Below, one piece after another: positions 47,201 to 54,897 of a stretch of DNA of 64,000 nt. Origin of the DNA: Branchiostoma floridae (lineage: Eukaryota > Chordata > Leptocardii > Amphioxiformes > Branchiostomatidae); contig NC_049982.1 of NCBI RefSeq assembly GCF_000003815.2, forward strand, positions 30,974,407 through 31,038,406, given 5' to 3'. The notes beneath the pieces were generated by a model, which was not told where the DNA came from, did no database searches, and saw nothing but the letters and a program-made list of their open reading frames with translations. The translations under genes and the position numbers were made by a program. Numbering within the stretch: the stretch's first letter is position 1; each line of letters opens with the position of its first letter.

Positions 47201-48574
47201 CAAACAAGGCACTTACCTCCTGTCTTCAGTCCTCTGTAGCGATGATGGTGCTCTCGACTCCTCAGGTCCTCCGGGCGGTGCACTTGCAACTAATCCCAAC
47301 CGCTGATCCACCAGATGTAAGGGTAGTGGTAGTGTGGTAGCTGGTTTCGATGGCGTCCCTTACATGGAGTTCGTGCGATTAGCTGCCGATGTTAGTTCGT
47401 ACACACAAAACCCAAGAAAACACGAGGAGTCGGTGCTACGTCGGTACTTCTTTGTTCACTCTCTCTCTCTGATCTTAACTCTCTCCAATCTCGCTGTGTA
47501 CAATAGTGCTGCTCTCCTATTTATATGTTTCCTTATCTATTAGTGAAAGTTACATTTTTCTGTGTCTTAATCATGATGACTTATATCCTGGGCAGTTGAT
47601 GGGAAGCCACAGGACTGTGTCCCAAATATGGTGATGTCCTTGTACAGATCGTGCTAACTGACCAAAGAGCCCTGCTCCCCACCGGAGGAACGGTGATTAA
47701 CACTCTCCTGGGTAATGGCTCACAGTGTTCCTTGTGCCATCCCAGAACTTAGTGAGAGTGACTTACAAGTTTGGTATCTTCTAGACATGAGTGTACATGC
47801 ACATACTGCACTCTATTACACGTGCATCCGCCGCCATCTTTATTTTGAACATATCATCGTAATGGCAGTCAAAATCCGACGCAAACTGGCCGATTTCGGT
47901 ACAAAATTGTGCTAGTTATCATCGAAAATCGATGACACCTCAATATTTGCAAATGACTCGGTCGTTATGGACAGGTATTTGGTCCTGTGCGGTCCCAATT
48001 TTGGGCGGTCGCGGTCGCGTTGGCCAGATGGTCGCTGTGAAGAGGTCGCTCAATGCTTACGTCAATGGGGTAAATTTTCGGGACCGAGAAAAAGCGGTCG
48101 TAATGGACAGATGGTCGCTGAGAAGAGTTGCTTACTGTTATTACATGTTACCAGCCTGATTAATCTTCAAGATCCCAATCTTAACCCTATTCAAACCGGC
48201 CTTTTGGGCATCCTGGGACGGTTTTTGTGTGACGTAAGTATCACGTCATTATACGATTCTATTGGTTAGAAATGAGAAAACACTCCCGGAAGACTTCAAC
48301 CTGTGTCGCAAAAATGTTACAGAAAATGCTCACAGAATATTGATTAGGTTCTACAGTATGTACTGTTAAAAGTACGTTGGTTCTAACCTTTTCTGTTACG
48401 ATGAGCTGACGCTTCCTTCAGCCGTTTTTGTTGGGGATTATTGACATGATGACGTTTCCACGCCTCCGACGTCACTTTGTCTTTTTTAGTGTCGTCTTCA
48501 CTACCATCCACCATAGCCGATGACACAAGCAGCAGAACCACTGTGGTCCAGATGTAGATCCACCTAAAAGCCAT
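38202..48574 (-). CDS. secreted C-x14-C Arg/Trp-rich peptide precursor, copy B, split by a retrotransposon
   Basis: Exons on the minus strand: 48574-48388, 39787-39680, 39131-39056, 38217-38202; phases 1, 1 and 2 all fit. Exon 1: signal peptide MAFRWIYIWTTVVLLLVSSA, then DKVTSEAWKRHH, ending in NRK. Exon 2, absent as a separate exon in copy A, encodes HEEKR-NVQGWPARL-GKK, the layout of an amidated peptide between KR and GKK, then DNTDYLVR. Exon 3: DLQTRTQRVC, HQRYNWWSARWRWV, Cys. Exon 4 is shortened: it reads SHSSK then TGA, where copies A and C encode about 20 residues ending in FWDR(F/A)GGR. The 7.57 kb Gypsy element sits in intron 1. The exons still read through; expression may suffer. Function unknown. 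Confidence 0.6.
38791..39025. mobile_element. family A element in intron 3 of gene B
   Basis: 'taacgctagttcacc' left and 'gatgaaggtgagctgatg' right. Confidence 0.65.
39180..39679. other. intron 2 of gene B
   Basis: Contains a C-run at 39468 and no element that I can name. Confidence 0.4.
40250..40754 (-). repeat. 3' long terminal repeat
   Basis: 505 bp, with the same sequence as 47316-47820 on reading through both. Preceded, in element orientation, by the polypurine tract. Confidence 0.95.
40755..40766 (-). other. polypurine tract
   Basis: Minus-strand GAAAGGGGAGGA directly abuts the 3' LTR, the expected plus-strand primer site. Confidence 0.8.
41059..41343 (-). CDS. unassigned open frame between pol and the 3' LTR
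   Basis: Starts MAGFHGSLGTQPCHLRLQDN, about 94 codons with mixed composition (SVKVFNAGG, FGTCVQYEDGPGDEF). A splice-acceptor-like CCCATACAG lies about 10 bp upstream. No membrane segment or envelope feature. It may be an accessory frame or chance. Confidence 0.3.
   Translation of the reverse strand: MAGFHGSLGTQPCHLRLQDNGLQINLNQDFYSVKVFNAGGTSDRAPGDYRKDHRKFGTCVQYEDGPGDEFTCADESRRRPREEPVKQEKRRNMN
41709..46067 (-). CDS. Gypsy pol polyprotein (protease, RT, RNase H, integrase)
   Basis: About 1450 codons with no internal stop. Counting from GTG at 45980: aspartic protease at VPCLIDTGSQ (about residue 57); reverse transcriptase with YLDD near 518; RNase H with LYIDASHEGLGAVL near 675; integrase zinc finger HFGAS...CERCC near 935-975, the DDE domain (VAMDF, HSDQGANFQ, NGQCERFNRTL) and a GPY/F-type module (LLPGERVLILNKKFRGRHKL). 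There is no ATG at its head. The frame overlaps the gag stop and lies at -1 to gag, so it should be made as a Gag-Pol fusion by frameshifting at 46073-46067. Intact catalytic motifs suggest an active or recently active copy. Confidence 0.93.
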   Translation of the reverse strand, partial: LTHSATTGPGKRSGQTVGSAVVNDHDSTIVKSINSEVNSEEQQEAAESSRDQVDSIKNDSLLSRTVGGCRIRDVNFEGKTVPCLIDTGSQVTTMTHSCFRMHFGSNGERLKDTASWLRLTAANGLPIKCVGYCELDVTFKGKVLPKRGVIIVEDEGEGPAPGVLGMNVLQGFGDQPTGVDVKDEEQNLDQAWKETIKCIKKQESFARADGRVGLARLAGKDRVTVPAGHEMILFCRTRPGPDGKPYSVLVEPPEAGCLPRDILVARTYAQVRHGRVPVRVANVAEYDIRISHNAVLGELYQAEVQPQGNIEFAEVSQNEIRVDFRSCTKEEEAQVHSSTSIKPKVDLSGADLTEEQKHKLEKFLDEHSDVFSSHKHDFGCTDAVTHRIPTGDSPPIREPYRRIPPALYQEVKQHVNDMLEQGVIRESCSPWASAVVLVRKKDGSLRFCVDYRKLNAKTHKDAFPLPRIEESLDALQGASLFSTLDLASGYWQVKMDEKDREKTAFCLPFGLFEFDRMSMGLTGAPSTFSRLMQRCLGDQNLEILLIYLDDIIVFSKDFDEHLSRLDLVFTRLKSYGLKLRPDKCHLFRRRVKYLGHVVSKDGVATDPEKCSALRDWPVPKTSRDVKSFVAFCSYYRRFVKDFSKIAAPLHRLTAGKKKDQRNPPPFVWTDDCQKAFDTLRQHLMSADVLAYPDYSLPFVLYIDASHEGLGAVLSQVQDGKEKVIAYGSRGLRPAERNMENYSLFKLELLGLKWAVTEKFKDHLYGSKFTVYTDNNPLAHLNTAQLGAIEQRWVARLANFNFEIKYRPGKDNANADILSRLADRNNVDQESDDRVTVTAQVTKIFCDRYRPTSKPTLPEKIVKEPLSDQEPGAPLSGYTKTRLAQQQQDDPTLERVHHYVKRGRLPNDRERNLETPDVHKVLQQWERLHLRNDVLYRTAYDSAAQEGRWQLVLPAALKQEVFSLVHSQAGHFGASRVIDLLRMRFYWPGMDADVRHWVRTCERCCLRKTRIPNNRSPLVSIKTSAPLEIVAMDFLKVEQSSSGHENILVITDHFTKFSVAVATKDQTAPTTAKALWKHFIMPYGFPRRLHSDQGANFQSSTIRELCKLYGAAQSRTTPYHAPGNGQCERFNRTLLNMLGTLTSEQKRRWTEYLPDLVHSYNNTVHSTTGYSPYFLMFGRQARLPIDLTLGTDLNDTQDEEMTYDEWVKDHWKRYKYAYDVAKEHSDAAKASQKKNYDRTAKTSPLLPGERVLILNKKFRGRHKLKDRWEAIPHVVDSQPNEDMPVYVVSPERGEGPTRTLHRDMLTPCTFAPREVKRRKRRDPPTNEIPVDGINDTEGNHEGSDDDNDDQEIPVLLINEPVAPVNVPIAPIVNVPVDNPDIPPPDPVEVIPDQPDDEERNRYPIRANRGVPPDRYGNWQNRIEASPTGTVESFRQRATGFLHSMFQILVDGIL
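46064..47125 (-). CDS. Gypsy gag protein, 353 aa
   Basis: Begins MMDNQNANDEVP, followed by an 18-bp tandem repeat coding for NAPVDP units (46985-47085). A capsid-like region with YTPFDRKLPKFTG and WIDEVEGAF precedes the C-terminal zinc knuckle CNRCDQVGHIERYC (C-x2-C-x4-H-x4-C), which binds RNA. Stops with TAA at 46066-46064. Together with pol it supplies all proteins expected for a non-infectious Gypsy element; no envelope gene is seen. Confidence 0.93.
   Translation of the reverse strand: MMDNQNANDEVPNGQNAPVDPNAPVDPNAPVDPNAPVDPNAPVDPNPPINQNVPANPQLAGLNVGLGYTPFDRKLPKFTGTGTSMTVEEWIDEVEGAFQLFNVPAGHRAGLLYRQLEGEARRQVNVLSNGDRADVERLKDRLIEAFGDTAPVSVIMGQFYSRVQLSRESLQKYALALQELLKRADRRRGEPLADNDVILRDRFLDGIRDEWLRRQLRREVMRAPADNPITFREIKEEAFHLSGEWGASTRPVQTQQMSMGGEADELSRLRMDTARALEDIRKEIARLVVRPAPMNVNNQAARGPTGPFPRNRRDPASGRPICNRCDQVGHIERYCRSDGRQDVRLANPAVNPN
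46067..46073 (-). promoter_or_regulatory. -1 ribosomal frameshift heptamer at the gag stop
   Basis: Minus-strand C CCA AAC in the gag frame (X XXY YYZ), followed directly by the gag TAA. After a -1 slip, reading continues in pol without a stop. A downstream GC-rich segment could supply a stimulating structure. Confidence 0.75.
47316..47820 (-). repeat. 5' long terminal repeat
   Basis: 505 bp, looks identical to 40250-40754; TG...CA ends. Should hold the element's promoter. Confidence 0.95.
47825..48380. other. intron 1 of gene B, repeat that received the retrotransposon
   Basis: 47940-48130 is a dispersed repeat with 'gagaaaaagcggtcg', also present in 40095-40165 on the other side of the insertion and inverted at 30366-30510. 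The retrotransposon thus landed inside an older repeat. Confidence 0.5.
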
Positions 48575-48653
48575 GCTGGCTTGATATGAAAGGTTCTAGA
48601 GTGTTTGATAGTGCAGTCACGAGCGCATTGGTGCTCCCATGTATTTTGTGTGA

Positions 48654-48660
48654 CTTATAG
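48654..48660 (-). promoter_or_regulatory. TATA box of gene B
   Basis: Minus-strand CTATAAG about 80 bp upstream of the ATG at 48574, in the conserved block described for gene A. Confidence 0.5.
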
Positions 48661-48666
48661 CTAGTC

Positions 48667-50694
48667 CTGTGACCATTTATCATTCGAAGGTCGCGGCTAT
48701 TCATAGTGCACAGATAACTGTTATCCGCAAGAGGCACATGAATAGTTTTTAATTAGAAACATTACCACTTCAAAGAATCAGGTGCATTTAATGTCCATAG
48801 TTTCACACACCGTACAACATTTTGCCTTTTTTCATAGCCCATTTCAGGCTAAGGTCACAACCGGGGCCCGGCCAGGCTGTTTGTGGAAACGAAAACTAGA
48901 AATGTATACGTAAAAATATGCACAAATAGTGCACACGACTATTCTCTTTACGTTTTGTGTAGTTTTGTGTCTTTTCGTTCCCGGAAGCTGCCCGGCCGGG
49001 CCCCGGTTTGGAAATGTCACTTGAAGAAGGCCTTCAAGAGCTTCGATGTCCCATCCTATATTCCGTTTTCTATTATCATAAATAATCATTCTTCTTACAT
49101 TGATTTGATTATATGAATTCTCTGGAAAAATCAAAACTAATAGAAGAGTGCGAATGAAAAAGAGTTTGACCCACCCAAAAGTTGAACAAATGACCGAACA
49201 CATAGAGTATAAATACAGAACAATAGATTCTTCATTTTTGTGCTTTAATAGCTTCTTCTCGGGAACTGAAATTGACAATTGCATAATATCTTTTCCAATG
49301 TTTTTCTGTCTTAAATCTGCATGTAGTTGCTAATTTTGCATCTGCTTTTTAATATGTATACGATTTTCAGCATGGCTGAAAGCTTTTTTTTTTCTTTTGC
49401 AAAGGCCAAAAACTGATGCAAGCAGATGCTAGGAACTAGTTTCATTTTTGCGCCATTTTCTCCTCAATAGTGAGTAAGTAATAGTGAGTGAGTGAGTAAG
49501 AGCAAGTTAGTGAGCTCTTCGGAGCGGGTGTTTCCATAAAATGAATGAAAGGACAACACAACAGGAGAACATAACGGACAAATTGCGATTGTATTTTGTT
49601 CAATGTTGTTACAACAAGAGTTAGTATTGTTTTCCTAGGGTAAGGTAATCTACTTTGTTGCTTGCGACAACGGCCGCTGGTTGCACCCTTGCGATTTACT
49701 CATATTCTATTATACTCATATACTAGACTCAATTGAGGAAATGTCTATATCACGTCGTTTCGTGTACGTGAAACATAACGCCTTCACTAGTGACAGGCAC
49801 CCTCTAAACATATTCCAAGCATTGTTTACTCATAGTCCAGATGATTTGATAACATGGATACATACACATATAGATATATAAGGGCTTATAGAAAACCGCC
49901 CATAGTAATATATATATATATAATACTGTAGACCGTTTTTATATAAGCCCACTTTCTGTACTTGTGTCAACTTGATTACACCTTCATATACTTCAAACTA
50001 AGCTGCAACACCAATTTGATGAGACACGATCTAATAGGATTGTACAGTATGCAAACTACCAGACAATCTGCTGTCATTTCCGTCATTGAATTAGCATACT
50101 AACGACGAAAGTAACCCATGACGTAATACGGGATACCTATAAACTATCATGCCGTGACCAGTTAGTTTATTAATTCATTTATCTATGTTGACTAGCTGCT
50201 GTGCAAGTTTCCTCTTTTTCTAATTACCGTATTTTTTTTTTTACATATTTCAATGATTTCTTATATTCCATATGCTGTAGAGGAGCATACGGGCTTTTAT
50301 TCATTGACGCAATCGAAAGTACAGCGACTTATCACCGACTAAAAACATATACAAAATTAATCTTCTGAAAATTCTTGTTACTAAACAATGCAGGCTAACG
50401 TGAGTATATCCATAAAATCATTCACATTTCTTTCCGCTTGTTCTGATAAAGAACTTAATATTTTCAGTTCAACAGATAAATTAAACTACATTCTGGGAGG
50501 AGATAGCCGTAACTGTGTACAAGTAAGTAAATATATCAAAGAATGTTTAGACCTTGATAATAGCCTTCGGCTAGATGGGTAGCCCTGGCTGTATTTCTCA
50601 CTATACAGACGAATACATCTAATGAAAAACCTTAGACATTTCCAAATTTGGGCCTGCTAATTAGGGATTTTTTCTCTGTTGCAGGATGAGTCAG
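48667..50694. other. no gene seen; ends of duplicated units
   Basis: 49550-49700 resembles the 3' ends of genes E and F ('gttttcctagggtaaggtaat', 'ggttgcaccctt gcg'), so it may be the remnant of a third copy of that family. 49920-50165 and 50220-50530 match the distal region and 3' block of gene A. Confidence 0.45.
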
Positions 50695-51224
50695 TTACAG
50701 ACGCCCACCTGCACGATCCCAGAATGCATTCATTTCAAGCTGGAGTTCGTTGTCACTAAAAAGATGATGAAAAAAAAAACAATTATAAAGAAATGTAGAG
50801 TGTTACATCACCTTCAAAATCATTCAAATAATTTTGGCTGAATGTCGTACCCCCAGACATAACAGATGTGTGTGTTTAGTAATTTAGATCAATCCCAGCT
50901 ATATCCCCCTCCCCAATACGGAGACGGTTGACCAGCTGTCCATGGACTGTACCACACAACTTTCAGGAGTAGGGGTGTCGGTATTTAATGCTTCAGTTGC
51001 AGGGGTCCCCAAATGACAATATTTAGTCGAAGCCTTCACGTTGCAATATTTTGAAGACGACGGTTATAAGTTACCCCGTGAACTAGCGAAATACTTCAAC
51101 CGCCTTGTAATCAAGGTGTTGCCAAGAATTACAGTATATGCATTACGTTTTGCCATAGCCTTGTTGAAAACCCTTCGACAAACAAACAAGCAGGCAAACA
51201 ACAACATGCCACGAACTTGACCTT

Positions 51225-51446
51225 ATGCTAGTTCACCTTTTTCCGTGGAGTTACCTATATCCCTAGTTTTTGAAAACAGGGTTTACCGGCATTGGGGGAT
51301 ATCAAGGCTACGAATGGTTAATTCAAATTGTAATATATTCAAAATATTGTAGTTAGTCTTAAACTATTGCACCGTCTGTTGACTCAATTTCTCAGAATAA
51401 AGATAACGGAAATAAGTTACCCTGCGGATAAAGGTGAACTAGCGAT
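51225..51446. mobile_element. family A element in gene C
   Basis: 'tatgctagttcaccttt' left, 'ggataaaggtgaactagcg' right, about 25 bp after the decayed core exon. Confidence 0.65.
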
Positions 51447-51717
51447 ACAAAAGTGAAGACAAGACACTGACCTACAATCCATCTCCATCGTCCAGACCGT
51501 GAGTTGTATTTCTGATCACAATCGCCTAGGGTTCTGGTACACCGACCTGTACATACATACAGTATGTATAGACACAGCTATGACATATAACAATTCCACA
51601 TTCGTAAAATACGCTTCTAAACTGCGTCTTTTTTTTCAATTTCCCAAAACACCCTGTTTTGTTTAAATAGATAGAGGTGAACTAGCGATACAAAGTGAAG
51701 ATAAAACCACGACGACC

Positions 51718-52010
51718 ATGTACAACCACGACGCACCTGCACCACTCAACAGTCTACTTCCTGAACCCTATATACATCGACGTGAAACCCGCCTGTCTAC
51801 ATCTCAACACTGCAACGCCTTGGAGCCTGTGAAATCAGCTACTACATCGCACCGCCGTACCTTCCTCACGGCCACAACAAAACTCTGGAACTTACTGCCT
51901 CAGCACATAGTGACACTTAGGGACAAACAGAAGTTTAAGACAAGTATCAACAACCACTTCAGCGACCTACGTCAGCGCCCTTAAGGACAGCTGCTAATGC
52001 TGAAGATCGG
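51718..52010 (+). mobile_element. LINE 3' end
   Basis: The + frame includes RRTFLTATTKLWNLLPQHI and ends FKTSINNHFSDL, the C-terminal block of LINE ORF2, then stops. 5'-truncated; inserted between the two core exons of gene C. Confidence 0.65.
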
Positions 52011-53085
52011 AGTATGACTACATAGATAAAAAAAAAAAACACTGACCTGCAAACCCATCTCCACCGTGCAGACCACCAGTTGTATTTCTGATAACAGGCG
52101 CTTTGTTCTCTGATATGTAGATCTGTACATGTAGACAGAAACAATGAAATATGACATTTCAACATTCAACACAAGTTTGCAAATATCGATTCAGATTGAT
52201 ATTTGCGAAAAACGTTCAAAATCTTTTATTTCTTATTTCCGGCGTTCTTTCAACGTGCACCCAAAACATTTTACTGAAAGAGTAGTTAACAGAACATTAT
52301 TTTCGTTCAGATCTGTCTGCAACTTCTAGACCGCATTCAAAGAAGAATTCGTCCTGGCCATTGGCAATCAGTTAGCATCTAAGCTTGACCCTCTCTCACA
52401 CAGGCGAATCGTTACAACCCTGTTCCTTTTACCGGTAATTCCATAGCTGTTGGTCCAATGATCTCCGGTGAAAGCCTTTCAGCGCAACACCATAGGTTTT
52501 CTTCATACTCACATTACTACACTATTTAATTGCCGGTTTCCAAGCCCTTCTACAGCAACAGTTGATTTCCCCGAACAGCGAAATCATGTAACTCTCTTAA
52601 CGACAACTATGTCCTTACTGTCTACAACTTATCAGCCTTCAAAACAAATGTCCACCGCTATCTCCGTGCATAATTATTTCCAACTCCTTAGTTTATTGCC
52701 TTGTACTGGTCTTTTGACCTTGCTTTGAACAATCTCGTTGAAATATTCGACAGTATGTACTTTTAAAAGAACATTGGTACAAACCTTTTCCTGAACGGAT
52801 AAACGGATCAACCTTACGTTAAACGGATGTGTCCGTCAGCCGATTTTGTTGGAGATATTTCACAAGATGACGTTTCCACGCCTTCGACGTCACTTTGTCT
52901 CTATTAGTGTCGTCTTCACTGCCGTTCATCATCGTCAATGCCACGAGCAAAAGAAACACTGTGGTCCAGATGTAGACCCACCTAGGCGCCATGCTGGTTT
53001 GGTATGAAAGGTTCTAGACACGCACTTATTTACTGTTTGATAGTGCAGTCATGAGCTCAATGGTGCTCCATGCAATTACGTGTAA

Positions 53086-53092
53086 CTTATAA
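53086..53092 (-). promoter_or_regulatory. TATA-like box of gene C
   Basis: Minus-strand TTATAAG, the counterpart of the boxes of genes A and B. Confidence 0.4.
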
Positions 53093-53229
53093 CTAGTCCT
53101 GTGACCATTTAGAATTCTAAGGTCATGAATATTCACAAAAAAACTCTTATTCAAAGGAAAAAGGTTTTGAATCAGCAAAAATACCAATCAAAGAATAGTT
53201 TTCCAAGTTTCCAATGAGCTCGCACATCA

Positions 53230-53329
53230 NNNNNNNNNNNNNNNNNNNNNNNNNNNNNNNNNNNNNNNNNNNNNNNNNNNNNNNNNNNNNNNNNNNNNNN
53301 NNNNNNNNNNNNNNNNNNNNNNNNNNNNN
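53230..53329. other. assembly gap, 100 N
   Basis: Exactly 100 N, a placeholder of unknown true length, close to a long GTGA repeat that probably caused it. Confidence 0.95.
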
Positions 53330-53456
53330 GATAAAAGGATACTCGATATTACTACCTGTATATCAGGGCTCCTTATACGCGGATAAGCGAGTGAAATGAC
53401 CTCTGTAGTAAGGGTGTGTGTGTCTATGTGTGATAAAGTGCTAAAATCATAAGATC

Positions 53457-53610
53457 GAGTGAGTGAGTGAGTGAGTGAGTGAGTGAGTGAGTGAGTGAGT
53501 GAGTGAGTGAGTGAGTGAGTGAGTGAGTGAATGAGGGAATGAGTGAGTGAGTGAGTGAGTGAGTGAGTGGGTGGGTGAGTGTGTGAGTGAGTGAGTGCAC
53601 GAGTGAATAA
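53457..53610. repeat. (GTGA)n microsatellite
   Basis: Long near-perfect GAGT/GTGA run. The open frames over it (THSLTHS repeats) are artefacts. Confidence 0.95.
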
Positions 53611-53915
53611 ATGTTCAGTATGTCGTCTTTTTCTAAATATTTCAATACCTATAGGCCAAAATTGCATTCGTTAAGTGGTTCTTTCTCAAAAGTTAAATTT
53701 AGGAGACAATGCCCTCTTTGTTTGCATAGAATACCCGGCAAACCATTGTATGGCGTAACACACCACTAGCCATACGGACCGTGTACTGTCAGAGATTCGA
53801 ACTAAGCATCTCCATGGTCAACAAACACACCACCAATATAGTATTTTATTTCTATCAAAATAGAAAGGAAAAGAATGGACAGAATCAGAAGACAACAGAC
53901 AAATGGCAATTGAAC

Positions 53916-53921
53916 TTTATT
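53916..53921 (-). terminator. polyadenylation signal of gene E
   Basis: Minus-strand AATAAA in a block shared with the end of gene F (59076-59071). Confidence 0.45.
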
Positions 53922-54897
53922 ATATCTTGTAACGACAAAAGCTTATATTGTTTTCCTAGGGTAAGGTAATATTCTTGTGTTCTTTCTAGAGAAATTCGTC
54001 TTCTTATTCACCTTTATTTCACTCCTGTGTACAGTTGAAACGTGTTTAAATGCTTATCTTTATGTTTAGTATTGTACATATAAGATTAAATGTATTCCAT
54101 GTAAATATTGTGGTTGCTTCTACAGCCTAATTATTTCAAAGCTATCGAAAAGCAATTAAAAACTGTTCTGTTATGTTGCTAAGTTTATATCGTGCGACAT
54201 CGGCCGTTGGTTGCACACTTGCGATTTAGTTATGTTCTCAACTTGCAAAGCTGCCGTACTACATTGTACTGTAAGTCAGAGCTTTATTACAAAATAAACT
54301 CATTTGCCTGCATTTCTATATCACGATGTTCCGTTTACGTGAAACACAAGCACTTAACGCCTTCACTAATGACTGTCATTGTCTAAACATTTAAGAATCG
54401 TTTACTCATAGTTCATGTAGATTTGATAATATATGAATGACATCTTCTACGAAACCAAGAACTGATGCGAGCGTGCGAAGTGAAAAAAAAATAGACAAAA
54501 CTTACATTTATCATAAAATCTAAGTTGTAAGGAAGGCTTATCAAATGACATAATATACTAGTTGTATAAATGTATACTGCTCAAAAGATTCTTCATCTGA
54601 AAGATTTTTCGTTCATACTCGTATCTTTTTTGGTCTGGAAATATACGTTGGCATTCTATAACATTACGTTTTATCTTTTTCGTTTCCGAAACTTATGGCA
54701 TACATTTCTTTATTTTGCTGTTAGTTTATTCGATTTACATTATTGTTAAAACTAGTCGAAAATTAATGATTCCGGGGATCATCCATTTAATCACATCAAA
54801 ATGGCCGTATCAGAGAGAACCTAATGACTTCCCTAGTAAACTTCAGCGGTTTCCACATTTACGGTTTGAATGCTACAGTAACCATTCTGTGTCATCT

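Larger units (their letters stand above)
40246..47824 (-). mobile_element. complete Gypsy-type LTR retrotransposon with CGTG target duplication
   Basis: LTRs 40250-40754 and 47316-47820, each 505 bp, TGTAAG...TTACA on the + strand, are flanked by CGTG at 40246-40249 and 47821-47824. Transcription runs on the minus strand: 5' LTR (47820-47316), a candidate primer site starting TGGTGGATCAGCGG two bases inside it, gag, pol, about 950 bp without pol, a polypurine tract (GAAAGGGGAGGA, 40766-40755), then the 3' LTR. Gene order protease-RT-RNaseH-integrase marks it as Gypsy (Metaviridae) type. LTRs look identical, so insertion is recent. Confidence 0.95.
50695..52992 (-). pseudogene. secreted C-x14-C peptide precursor, copy C, decayed
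   Basis: Exon 1 starts at 52992 (MAPRWVYIWTTVFLLLVALT), runs through DKVTSKAWKRH, then meets TAA at 52821-52819 before any donor equivalent to that of copy B. An intact core exon lies at 52122-52047 (DLHIREQSAC, YQKYNWWSARWRWV, Cys; donor AG|GTCAGT). A second core exon at 51548-51472 carries a 2-bp insertion, an early stop and a lost second Cys; it occupies the native place beside the family A element. The last exon, 50755-50695, is intact and reads DNELQLEMN, then AFWDRAGGRL and stop. A LINE end at 51718-52010 separates the two core exons. Probably a pseudogene made of two partial copies, unless a different first exon is used. Confidence 0.6.

Noticed and set aside
53424-53667. Frames with THSLTHSLTHS repeats
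   Set aside because: Translation of the GTGA microsatellite; one frame also runs into N.
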